Source: Fulvia fulva (Eukaryota > Ascomycota > Dothideomycetes > Mycosphaerellales > Mycosphaerellaceae). From it: DNA of 64,000 nucleotides. The number at the start of each line of letters is the position of its first letter. Position 1 is the first letter of the stretch. This document shows, piece after piece, positions 24,201 through 35,085 of this stretch. A program made the position numbers and the translations under genes. The stretch spans positions 4,774,001 through 4,838,000 of the forward strand of contig NC_063016.1 of assembly GCF_020509005.1 (NCBI RefSeq). The letters are read 5' to 3'. The notes below the pieces were generated by a model, which ran no database searches, was not told the origin of the DNA, and saw only the letters and a program-made list of their open reading frames with translations.

Positions 24201-25347
24201 GCACTTCTGGAAGCGTCTGTGTGCTATCCTAGGCATCAAGCATAACCTCTCGACCAGTTTTCAGCCACAGACCGACGGCCAGACCGAAATTACGAACGCT
24301 ATCCTCGAGCAGGTCCTTCGTTGCTTCGTCGACTACCACCAGAAGGATTGGCCTCAGCATATCCCTGCGGTGGAGTTCGCTACTCGTAACTGGGACTCGG
24401 AGACTACTGGCTACTCTCCCTTCTATACTACGAGAGGTTACCACCCTCGTACAGGCATGGAACCAGAAGAACCTCTCCCGCCTACCGAAGACGCAAACGA
24501 GCAAGCAGCAGACGAGTTCGCTACTATGCTCTCACAGATCCATGAAGAAGTTCACGACGAGATGGTGTACGCACAAGCAATCTACGAGGATCAAGCCAAT
24601 CGTCGTCGCCAGCCAGCTCCCGACTACCAAGTAGGCGATATGGTCTACCTCAACTCCAAGAACATCAAGACAGACCGCCCCTCCAAGAAGCTGAACTGGA
24701 AGAACCTAGGTCCTTTTGAGATCACCGAGCGTATCAGTTCACACGCCTACCGTCTAGCTCTTCCTGCGAACATAAAGATCCACGACGTCTTCTATCCCGT
24801 ACGCCTTCGGCCGTCGGCTGAGGACCCATTCCCGAACCAAAACCAAGACATGCCAGGTCCTCCCGATGAAGTAGAAGTCGACGAGCCTGTTAACCTACCT
24901 TCTGACGACTATGCCGTCCGCAAGATCCGGGGAATCCGCGTAGAGCCTAACGACGTTGAAGGACTACCGCCGATCAAGTATGAAGTCGAATGGCAAGGTT
25001 GCCCTAAGTAGGATACCTCATGGGAACCTATCTAACATATCATCTTCAATCGTCAAGCAATCGAAGAATACCACGCCCGCGCAGACGGCCCAGAAGTCAA
25101 CATCGGCAGGCTCTTCGAATCTGAGCTTTTCGACGGGGCTTACCAATGGTGTATCGACCATGACATCAGGCCTAGGCCTGGTACTGAAGCTGAACATCCT
25201 CGATATGTGGAACTACTACGGCTTCGTAGGAACTCAGCTTTGTTCGGGGGGGCTACTGTCATGGTCTCCCCACAGAGTGTACAGAAGGTGGGGACAGAAG
25301 AGCCTCAGAGTGCTCAGAAGTCGTCAAGAAGTGACAGTCCAGCTTAG
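21193..25347 (+). pseudogene. Ty3 pol (protease, RT, RNase H, integrase, chromodomain) with RIP-type stops
   Basis: The pol frame is open from 21193 and is -1 relative to gag, overlapping it by about 67 nt, which suggests frameshifting (not proven). Domains in order: aspartic protease with MDTGA near 21400; reverse transcriptase with FCVDYRGLN and YIDDILVYS near 22465; RNase H with TDASDG near 22910 and YDKELLAIV; integrase with a zinc-binding H-H-C-C region at 23800-23910, core residues in MDFITDLP and SDRGTQF, and the Glu in TEITNAILEQ; GPF module near 24710; chromodomain at about 24900-25080, which would guide insertion to marked chromatin. Stops: TAG 23374, 23689, 23857, 25009, TAA 25033 and TAG 25345. 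The frame itself is intact, and the native stop probably lay inside the LTR. Confidence 0.93.
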
Positions 25348-25776
25348 TGTGTGAGCGCCAAGAATCACATGCCCCGCAACATTCACTACGGGACCCAGCC
25401 CTCCAAATTCACCCCTCTACCAAACCTTGACAGATTCACTTCGGCTCGTGACTGTGTGACTCACGGCACTCCCGCGAGCACCCGCGACTGCGCTGGACCC
25501 TGGAAGAAGCACGTGGAAGACTCGGAACGTAGGGCAGGTTGGAATAAGGTTTTGAGCAAAGCTGCTGAGCGCGGCTTCGCACGGGTTAGCCCTGTTGATG
25601 CGGGGACACGCACTCGCGAGGGTCGCGTATAAATATCTGGCCTTCCCCAGGCCTCTCTTGCTTTCTTCGTCTTTTGTTTTATGTAGCAATCATACCATAC
25701 CCTTTTGCATCTGCACTTCGCACCTGCATTCTCGCTTTCACCCTTGCATCTCACAGGCCAGGCTCTCGCCCTGACA
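25257..25776 (+). repeat. 3' LTR of the Ty3 element
   Basis: 520 bp, ends TGTCA...TGACA; see the 5' LTR for the two differences. Confidence 0.97.
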
Positions 25777-26340
25777 GCACTAGTGAGCTAGGAACACTAG
25801 TGAGCTGGGAATTTTGTCTTAGTACAACTAACTTCTTAATTATCGTACTATATCTTAATAATATAATATATAATCGTCTAATAAAGAAGGTAGAATTGCT
25901 CTTACTCTCTCTACCTATTATTAGGGCCAATTTCTAAGTCTCCTACGCGTAGCTATAGTATATTACGTACCTTGTTCGACGCTAACTAGCCGGTACTACA
26001 GAATTACTCCTCGCGTTAATACCCGCCCTATCTAGTATAAACTTACGTTAACCGAAGAATAGACAATTATTTAATATATCCTCGACCTCGATTCGCGAGG
26101 ATTCGCGCCTACCCTTAGCGAGGTAGTAGATATAGCGGACAAGCTACTCGGTAAACGTAACGCGGATCTAGTAGGTAAGAACTAGGTAGAGAGATTCGTT
26201 TCGCGCTCTACCGAGCTTAAAACGGCCTTTAACCGAGTAAAGGACCGTTAGAGAATACTCTAGGAAGATCTAGAAGTTATAAGCGTCTAGTTCAAGCTTA
26301 TATAAGAGATAATCACTAAGTATAGCGTATATAATAAGGA
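25777..26340 (+). pseudogene. Fot1/pogo transposase relic, RIP-altered, cut by gypsy A
   Basis: Begins with a 17-bp tandem repeat (CACTAGTGAGCTAGGAA, then the same with one A-to-G change) that may be a terminal repeat. From about 26045 one frame reads LTEE, YILDLDSRGFAPTLSEV, ADKLLGKRNADLVGKN, VERFVSRSTELKTAFNRV, the second helix-turn-helix region of a Fot1-type transposase, with stops at former Gln or Trp codons. The reading ends at TKYSVYNKD, just before the expected first catalytic Asp, where gypsy A begins. The family differs from the intact element at 15361. Confidence 0.75.
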
Positions 26341-26501
26341 TGTGACGGTTTATAGTCGTATTAATATAAAGTAGCTAGGTACGTAGGAAAGAGGAGCGTA
26401 AGGTACGCCGAGGCTATATATAAGCCGAGGTGCCACGCTAGTGCGCGCGGTCACGTGACCCACGTACTAGCTAGACATTCGCTAGGCCTAGGGCCGTGAC
26501 A
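26341..26501 (-). repeat. 3' LTR of gypsy A
   Basis: 161 bp; minus-strand ends TGTCACGG and CCGTCACA. It is homologous to 46309-46469, 57781-57941 and 58001-58161. Confidence 0.9.
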
Positions 26502-29500
26502 CTACCCCCCCTTTAAAATTGCGCTCAGTCCCTTAAGCTCGTAGTATAGCCGCTATAAACGCGGCGTCATCCTCTATATTATCCTCTATACCGTATTAAC
26601 GTATATCCGGTACTTATATACTAACGGTTATCTTTCTTAAAGTAGCCGCCTACGGGCTACTATAAGTACTAGTATTAGGTTCGTAATACGTAACTACCGG
26701 AAGAGCTATAGGCACCTACGCGAATAACTTATATAGCCTACCTATAGTTATCGGGTTAGACGTAACTATTAACGAAGCGTTTACGGCTAAAGCGTTTATT
26801 ACTTCGCCGATTATAACGTCTTCGGGTATATCCTTATTAGGAATCTACCCTAGTAGCGGCGTAAAGTTAGCTAGCCTATCCTTCGTAGGATAGTTATAGT
26901 AGAAGTCCGCGATAGAGGCAGTAGTAGTATCTATTAACTCCTTAGCGGGCTCCTAGGTAGGCTTACTATAACCTACCTATTATATAAGGTATTTATACCT
27001 TCGTTCCTTCCTCCTACCGCGTAGCGCTAGGCCTAGCGGCAATGTGCTCTTTACGTTAAGTACTATATCTAGAAGCTAATACGTATTTATGTCTCCGTTA
27101 TTATCTTCTACCTCGATTAGGGCCGGAGGTAGCTACACTTGTCCTAGTATTAGTACGTATATAGGCATTAGTAAGTTAGCGTAAAAGCCGTTATAGAGGT
27201 TACTTAGGGATTAAGGGAGGTCTAGACGGTACGTATCGTGTAGTAGCACCTTAGTGACTACGTATAGTCTAGTATAGCGGTAATTAAGCTTCGTTAATAG
27301 GCGCTTAGTACGCTAGTTACGTATACTAAGGTGTACTAGGTCTCCGACTTCGTACCGTAGTATAATCGTTCTATACTTATTAGTATATTTAGCTTACGAT
27401 ACTTATACTATTACTATAGAGTCTCGTAGCTTATACTTAAGGTCTATTATACGTTATACGATTATATTTATAGACTCTACGTCTCATCGCTATTTATACG
27501 GAAGTAGTTATAGAGGGAGATTAAGTTTAGTATCTATATAACGTAGGTTCTTACTAATGTTCGCTATAAAAGGACTTACGCTAGTCGTTTCGGAGACGTA
27601 GTCGTTTATAGTAAACTCTATAAGTAGGAGCTAATCTAGCTAGTTGTCCTAAGCGTAACTAGTAAACGTACGTAGGTACTGTTCTATTATCTTATTAGTA
27701 TTCTTGCTTTGACTATTAGTCTTAGGGTAATAGCCGGTTAAGATCTTACGCTTAATTTATAGCAACTCGGAGAGGCGTCCCTAGAAGGCTAATACCTATT
27801 AAGGACTACGATCCGACGTAATTGTCTTTAGTAGACTATATCGGGAGAAGATATACTTCACGTAGATATATACGATATACTCCGCTATTATTTCTAATAC
27901 TAGAATATAATGCCGCTCCGTACCTAAACGGTCTATAACTATAAGTACGTTCTTATAGTACTGACTATCTACTATATACTTAGCCCTTAGTAGTTTGATA
28001 ACGAAGTCTAAGGTAACGTCGTCCTACGTGTCGAATAGGACTAGTAGTAGAGTAAGTAGTCTATATTAAGGTTCGTTAATACTACGGCTATTACGGTATA
28101 TACGGTATACTCGTACGAAAGATCTAATAGACCGTGTCATTCGTAGCTATATATAGTAACGTAACACTAACCGGCTCGTAGTTATCTTGCCGGGGTGTCC
28201 TATAGTAGGTATATCGTAGAAGGCCTTAACGATACGTATACGTCTAGTATTTCCCTTGTATTCGGTAGGTAGGATAAAGAGACTATAACCGCTATGTCTG
28301 TTCTTAATATAGATCATCCTATCGACTAGTATTACGTACTTGTCGTCAATCTTGTTCTTTCGTAGCAGTTTAATAGGTTCGCCTACTACTAACTAGGTCG
28401 TAGCTTCGATTATATCGTCCTGTTCGTATAGCTTACTAATGTCGGCTAATAGCGCTTCGTCTATTACTACTCCTTCGACTTTAGATACGCTTAGCCGTAG
28501 GATTTAGCTAGCGCTAACAGATAAGAAGTGTTCTAGTTTAAGTGGTATATAATCCTACTATACGTACTACGGGTCTGATTTGTTATATAGAATCGCATCC
28601 TATCAACGTCTAGTAAGGCTGTCTAGTTTAGCTCCTTAAACACCTAGACGATATATAATCTTAAAGGAGAGTTATAAGAGGAACTCGGCCTATCTTACTT
28701 ATCGTCTATTTAGTTACTTAGAAGTTATAAAGTATTCGGGGTTCTTATAGTCGCTATATACTAGTACTAGGTGGCCGCTTAGATTAGTAAAGTTCTTAAA
28801 GTCTAGTTCGTCGATATTACTAGCTATAAGTTCGTGCTTCTACTCTTTAAATGCTTTAACGATAGCAAGTAGTTCCTTGTTATAAATGTCGTAATTGTAC
28901 TCCTACGGGCTTATCTTCTTAGACAGGTATACGATTGGCCTTAGGATGTTGTCCTTATCGTATTACGATAGGACCGTAGCCGTAATAAAGTTACTTATAT
29001 CCGTTTTAAGTACTATTCTACGTCCTAGGACAAACATCGCTAATATAGTGCCTTTAGTATCGGTAAAAGCTTGCTTTAGTTCGTTGAATACCTTCTAACA
29101 TTCCTCTGTCTATTACTAAGGGCAGTCCTTCTTAGTCAGCTTTACTATAGGTAATACTATCTTACTATAGTCCTTAATAAAGCGCCGATAGAACCCGGAG
29201 AACCTATTAAACGTAAAGACATCTTTTACGTTTACTAGTGTTCCCTATTCCCTTATAGCTTATACCTTAGCTAGGTCTATTAAGACTCCGTCCTTACCGA
29301 TAATAAGGCCTAGGTATTTAGTAGATTAGGTATAAAACTTATATTTAGTAATATCGAGTTGTAGGCCGGCTTCACTACATTTGCGAAGTACGTTCTTAAT
29401 ATACTCTATATACTCCTTAAGAGTGTCGCTAAAGATAAGTATATTATCTAGGTATACCGACGCAAAGTCGTTAAGGAACTCTCGTAGTATGTCGTTAATA

Positions 29501-32453
29501 TAAGACTAGAAAGTACTAGGGGCATTATATAACCTAAATGGCATTACTAGGCATTCAAACTGTCTATATCGTGTTATAAATGCGGTTAGCTATTCGGAGC
29601 CCTCTACTATTCTAATACGATTGAAAGCGGTAATGATATCTAGCTTAGTAAAGTACTTCTTACTAGCAATACGATTGAGTATGTCTTATATTAAGGGTAT
29701 AGGATACCTAGACTTGATCGTACGTTCGTTGACTTGTCTATAGTTAATATAGACTCTTAATCTACCTCCTAGTTTCTTAATAATAAGCACGGGTAATAAA
29801 GTATCTGCTCTACCTTTATATCTACGAATACCCTTCTAGGCTAACTACTTATAGACCTAGTACGCAATGACTTCGTCCTCCTAGTTTAACATCCGGTAGA
29901 GCCTACTAAAAGGCAGTATAGTTCCTAGCTTTAGCTTGATCTCGTAGTTAATACTAGGCCTATATAGTAGAAGCTCCTTCGTATCTTATTTAGAGAAGCA
30001 ATATACGAATTCGTAATATATAGAGAGAGGTAGTCCTTTAGATCGATAGTCTCCCCCTTCTTACGTATAAACTTGTCTATATCGGCTTGTGTATATATCT
30101 TATAGGTAGAGAGAGTCAGACTAACGCGTTACGCTACTAGTATAAACGCCGCTATACGTGTATTAAGTCGCTCGATAGTCTTGTTATTAGAAAGTATCCT
30201 ATAGCCGGTATTAGGCGAGTATATCGCTACATTACGTATATTACGGGCGCTTATAGCGTAGGTAGTAAGTAGGTCTATAGTACGTATATTGCTAGGTTAC
30301 TATAGCTCGTTCCTAAGGCGAGGTAGTATTTAGATCGGAGAAGGACGCTATATCTAAGTAGATCAACGAGGACTATTCAATCGACAGCCCTTATTAAGAC
30401 GAGCAATCTACTCAAGTAGTAGCGACCCGCCTACGCTAGCGGCGGCGCAATCGTAGTACAAAAAACCCTAAAACCGAGGTCCCTTTCCCCTAAAGGTAGA
30501 CCCTAGAATTACGGAGTTACGGAGGACAACTACCTAATTAGGAAGCGCGACCCCGAATAGTAGCGAAGGATAGTAACTAACGAGAGCTATAGCCTTACGA
30601 ACATTCTATACTAAGAGTCAAACCGGGGAACAAACTAAGAAAAAACCTAGGACATAAGCTAAGGCCTACTATATAGAAAGTAGAGGCTAACGACAAACAA
30701 TATAGCGTAGACGACCCTATATACGGAGGCGGAAAACTTATAAGGGGATGACGAATACCTAGCCCGGGTATATAAGAACACTATAGTATAGCTACTAGGA
30801 GCGCTAAAAGCGCTATTATACTAAATCCCGAAGACAATCTAACAAGCAACACAGAAGGTAGCCTAGAAACTAATTATATAGGTAATAGTAGTAGTAGGCA
30901 AGAATTAACCCCCTCCGAAGGTAAGTAAGGCGGTACGCCTATACATTACTAATCCGGCGGAGAAACAAGAAATCGTAGCCCTAATAAGCAAGGAGATTGT
31001 CGACAGAATCGGCCAAAAGGAGGTAGTTAGGGCGAAGGTAGAGGCAATAGGCGTAGTAAGACTCTTTACCGTATAAGAGTCTAATAGACGAAAGCTAGAG
31101 ACCTATAAGGAGTGGACTACTAAAGTCGTAAAGTCGGTACGAGTCTCCTACTAATAGTATACCGTTATCGCCTACGGGGTCCCTAGGACATTTAAGGTCG
31201 AAGACCTTCCCTACCTCTAAGTATAGAACTAGAACACTTCCCTAGGAGTACGACTAACGAAGGCGGCATAGCTATATAAGATAGTAGACCGAGAAAAGAC
31301 GTATTTATCGCTTATTATTTAGGTAGAGACAGCGGAACAAGCTAACTAGATACTAGATAATAGGCTATTCTAGAACTACGAGAGAATGGACACGGAGATC
31401 TATTAGAGTAGCTATAGGGTACTATAATACTTCTAATGCTAACAGTACGGTTATATAGCCCTAAAATGCGGGGAGAAGACCCTAAGGTGTCCTTACTACG
31501 TAGGCCTATACTAGGGAAGGGAATGCCTAAAAAGGAGAGCAGGTACGTATACTATAGTAGAAGGCACCTAGCGTATTTAAGCTAATACCTAGCTAGAATA
31601 GTAGTATAAGAACGAGCGAGACAAGCAAGGATCTCTATACTAGCTAGGTACCCCTAATAATAGTAGGAGGGACCTACCGTATATAAGGGCTTCGAGCCGA
31701 GCAAAAGGAAGAGGGTAGAAGAGACGAATAAGAGAACCTAACCGTAAACGTATCTACCTCCCGGTAGGCCTCGACACCTTAACCGGGCTACTAACGAACT
31801 AGGCTAAATACGAATCTTTAGGGCGCCCTAGCGGCCCTAGGGCTAGCCGGATAGCGAGATATAGGCTTAGGAGATATAGTAGGTTAGTACGGAAATGGAC
31901 CTTACGGATAACGAATAATACTATACGACGATATCACTATCGTATAGTATAACGTAAATAAAAGTAGGGACAAGGTCTAGCGCCACTTTCTATAAGAGCT
32001 AGACCCGCTACGGTACTACGTTATTACGGTATAGGAACTATAGATCAACCCCTACGTAGGACTCCTAGCTACTTATAATGACCGGAGATACTATACCGTA
32101 ATCGCGGGCTAACGAGGCGTTATCCCGAGGACATGTATATACGTAAGTAGGTCGACGACGAGAATCACCTATACGTAGTGTCGGCTACGAACCTCTCGTC
32201 TAGCTACGAGAGAGCCAAGTATTCTCACGCTGGAGCGTCGTGGGCGCGACGGGCGCGTAGCGTAGGCGAAGCCGCGGCGAACAGAGGACTACTAGCAAAA
32301 CGGGTATGAAAACCATCCGACGAGCGTGTACTCGTGTCGGGAGCGAGTCCCTCTTCTTTCTACGTGTAAGAAGGGCGCGGAACCGTGGCCTATACGCTCG
32401 ACAGGATACCTCTGGTATAAGTACAGAATTTTCACCTCCGGAGACCGTAAACC

Positions 32454-32535
32454 GAGCGGGCTAAGCGACGAACATTAGACGAGCGGACTACAGAACAACA
32501 ACTGAGCGGACTATGTAACGGCGTCGAGCGGACTA
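32454..32535 (+). repeat. four copies of a 10-bp core, GAGCGGACTA type
   Basis: GAGCGGGCTA at 32454, then GAGCGGACTA at 32481, 32504 and 32526. Spacing start to start is 27, 23 and 22 bp, with unrelated bases between cores. Confidence 0.75.
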
Positions 32536-32700
32536 CGAAACAATCTGGTGTTTGCTAGCGGGCAATGCGGTGGGTAGGTGGACACGCGACGAAGCCTATA
32601 AGGGCCTGTTAAACACCCGGTATAGGAACGAGGGTTTTGCCTAAGGCACTGCCTGTCCCGCTACACAACGCACCTAGTCTGACATAGTAGATTGCGACGA

Positions 32701-32756
32701 GGAAAAGACGATAGCCTAAGCAAGGAAAAGACGGCTGTTAGGACGGGGAAAAGACG
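32701..32756 (+). repeat. three copies of the 10-bp core GGAAAAGACG
   Basis: Exact copies at 32701, 32724 and 32747, each 23 bp after the last, with unrelated 13-bp spacers. Confidence 0.8.
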
Positions 32757-33221
32757 TACAATACAAGTGGATTAGTTCTGTGATCGGGGAGGATCGAGGG
32801 CAGGGTAATAAGGAACTTCATATTGGTTAGTAGGTGGAAACGCAAGGAGTACGCTGCCCGGCGTGGTGTGTGCCCCGAGCAAACCTGCGAGGCATAGACG
32901 GCCGCTTTCTAGAGATAGGCTACGGTAACGCGAAGGGCGTCAAAACCTAGGGCGTGGTGTACACTAGCAGCGACGGCTAACACTGTCTGTACAGCCCGAG
33001 AGGACGGATGCGCATGTCGGTCAATAGAGAGCACTAAAGGGCTTAGGCCTATAGAGGTGGATATTGGCTTAAGGAGCAAATAGGGAGGGAGGGCGTAGAG
33101 GGAAGCTTTTGCTCCGGGCTAACCTCTCGAAACGAGGCTACACGGTGGTGCTAGATGAGTAGGAAAGCGCGGTTAAGACTTGTCACCTTATCTCGTAGCT
33201 AGCTTGCTAAATACGATTCCT

Positions 33222-34760
33222 TCCTTACTAGACATATCGGGAGCCTTCGACTACGTGTCACACCCGCGGCTACTCTACATCCTAAGGTCGAAAGGACTCC
33301 CTAAGTAGCTTGTCAACTTCGTACGGTCCTACCTCCAAAACCGTAGTACGTCGATCCTGGTCGGCCAGTACAGAAGCCCATTTCAAGCAGTCTACACTAG
33401 AATCCCGCAAGGCTTAACGCTAGTACCTATTCTGTTCCTCTTCTTTATAGCGACGCTGCTCCCAGCCCTAGAATCCCAGAACACCGCTGCGAGCGGCTTC
33501 GTAGACGACACAAACATCCTAGCGTGGTCTTCCTCGACTGAGGAGAACTGTAGGCTACTAGAAGAGAAGCACAAGATCTGCGAGGACTGGGCTAGGAGGC
33601 ACGGGGCTCGGTTTGCCCCAGAAAAGTACAATCTGATACACTTTACGCGCCGGCCACGGTTCCACAATATGCAAGCTTCTGTCCAGATATAGGGGCACAC
33701 GACTAACCCGGCAAATCAGCTCAGGATCCTCGGACTATAGGTGGACCCGGCGCTACGGTAGAGGAAGCACGTATAGGCAATATTACGGAAAGCTGAACAG
33801 AATATAGCATCATGCCAGAGGCTCACTGCGTCTATATAGGGGGCGGACTTCCGGTAGTCACGACTTCTATATACGGCTATTGTACGGCCAGTCCTTACCT
33901 ATAGTAGCCAAGTGTGGTCCTTAGGCGAGAGGGCCTGCCTTTCGAAGGGACTCGTCGCGCCGCTAGCGAAGATCTAAAACCAATGCCTAAGGAAGGTCAC
34001 CGGGGCATATAAGTCGACACTAACGAGGATGCTTAAGCACGAGACCGCTATACCGCCGATCGACCTATACATCTAGGGACTACGGACCTCCTACTTAGGC
34101 AAGTCGGCACAGTACCTAGTATAGAAGGTCATCGCTAGTGTAGTCGCAAGGGCCCGCGAATCAGTACTAGCGTATAGGGGCATTCGACCCGGAAACGAGC
34201 CGAACTACCGGGCAAGGGACGAACAGCTAGCAACACAATAGGAAGGTGAGAAATCGTTTGTAGAGCAACTATAGAAAGAGAGGTGGAACAACTAGGTTAT
34301 AGGGCATAGTGGACGCCCTTAGCCAGCGGGACAACCTAAGGAATGGTCAGCTACAAAATCCGCGGTCAAGCACCCCCCGAAGCTCATCTACTACCGCCTT
34401 ACGAGGGCACAGAGTAGCATAGCAACCCAACTGCGAAGCGAACACATCGGCCTCTAGGGGTACCTATCATAGAGGAAGGTTCCAGGATACACGAATACTA
34501 GCTGCCCCTACGGCTATCGCTCCCAGAACGTACGGCACGCACTCCTCGTCTGTCCGAGGTGGTCGCTAGGAAGGGGGGAGTGGATGGCAAAGGCGAGGAA
34601 CCGGACGATTGGGGCACTTCTTAACAACGCTAAGGACCTACGGCGCATTACGAACTGGATACTAGAGAAGGGCTGGCTAGAACAGTACCGCCTAGTAGGA
34701 ACAGTACAGGAAGAGAGGACACGACGTAGCGCGACGAGACCGGCTGGGAGCGGGGGCTAA
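33222..34760 (+). pseudogene. LINE 1 reverse transcriptase, 3' half, with stops
   Basis: One frame runs from LDISGAFDYVSHPRLLYIL through IPQG-type sequence and SGFVDDTNILAWSSS (catalytic FVDD near 33510) to a C-terminal region with the Cys/His cluster CPYGYRSQNVRHALLVC near 34505, ending in TAA at 34758. Frequent TAG stops interrupt it, but no frameshift is evident. The endonuclease, the first reverse transcriptase motifs and ORF1 are absent upstream. It is the same family as LINE 4. Confidence 0.85.
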
Positions 34761-35085
34761 CGGGGTAGTGACATGGACTACGTACGTTCAGAGGGAAAGC
34801 TAATCTAGACAAGGAGTAGTCGGGGGCGGGAAGGGTTTTCACCTATTCGGGTTTCCCTTTGTACATAACAATAGATATATAGATAGATAGATAGATTATT
34901 CATTCGCCTGTTTTAGTGCCCTATGGCCTATGCAGGTCTCTCGCTATTTAGGTCTATTTGTGTAGGTAGGAAACCCGATTAACGGATGAAAACCTCCTCG
35001 TCTTTGCCCTCCTCGTTCTTTCCTGTCTTGTCCTTTCGTTCTCCTTCCTTCAGGGTACGCTAGTGTTATGGTTGTTACCCTATGA

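Larger units (their letters stand above)
19486..25776 (+). mobile_element. young Ty3 chromovirus-type LTR retrotransposon
   Basis: 6291 bp, with 520-bp LTRs at both ends, each TGTCA...TGACA, and a perfect 5-bp target duplication GCACT (19481-19485 and 25777-25781). The order is gag, protease, reverse transcriptase, RNase H, integrase, chromodomain, which places it with chromodomain-bearing Ty3 elements (chromoviruses) of fungi. A G-run polypurine tract lies just before the 3' LTR (25246-25252). I could not assign a primer binding site after 20005. The two LTRs differ at only two bases, so insertion was recent. Confidence 0.97.
32178..33214 (+). other. unidentified RIP-free segment fused to LINE 1
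   Basis: Rich in intact CA and TG dinucleotides and in G+C, in sharp contrast to the DNA on its left. It has no open frame of useful length on either strand. Short hairpins are dense: CTCTCGT/ACGAGAG near 32195, CTTCTT/AAGAAG near 32353, ATACC/GGTAT near 32407, CTCG-AAA-CGAG near 33125. Two 10-bp motifs recur at about 23-bp spacing (separate entries). GGCGTGGTGT occurs at 32860 and 32951. I do not recognise it as rRNA, snRNA or a known transposon. The right junction with the LINE is about 33215-33222, where homology to LINE 4 begins. Confidence 0.6.

Noticed and set aside
20048..25347. Recoding of TAG/TAA as Gln (alternative genetic code) to explain the Ty3 stops
   Set aside because: The PUF gene and LINE 2 ORF1 end normally at TAA, the pogo transposase ends at TAG, and the LTR differences show that the same change is a mutation.
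28895..29098. 67-residue open frame on the plus strand, repeated at 62416-62619 on the minus strand, conserved in two places
   Set aside because: It is antisense to the RNase H region of gypsy A and gypsy C. Its conservation only reflects that the two elements are copies of each other.
32454..32756. CRISPR-like array
   Set aside because: Cores are only 10 bp, spacers 13 bp, copies few, and the genome is fungal. Nothing like cas genes is present.
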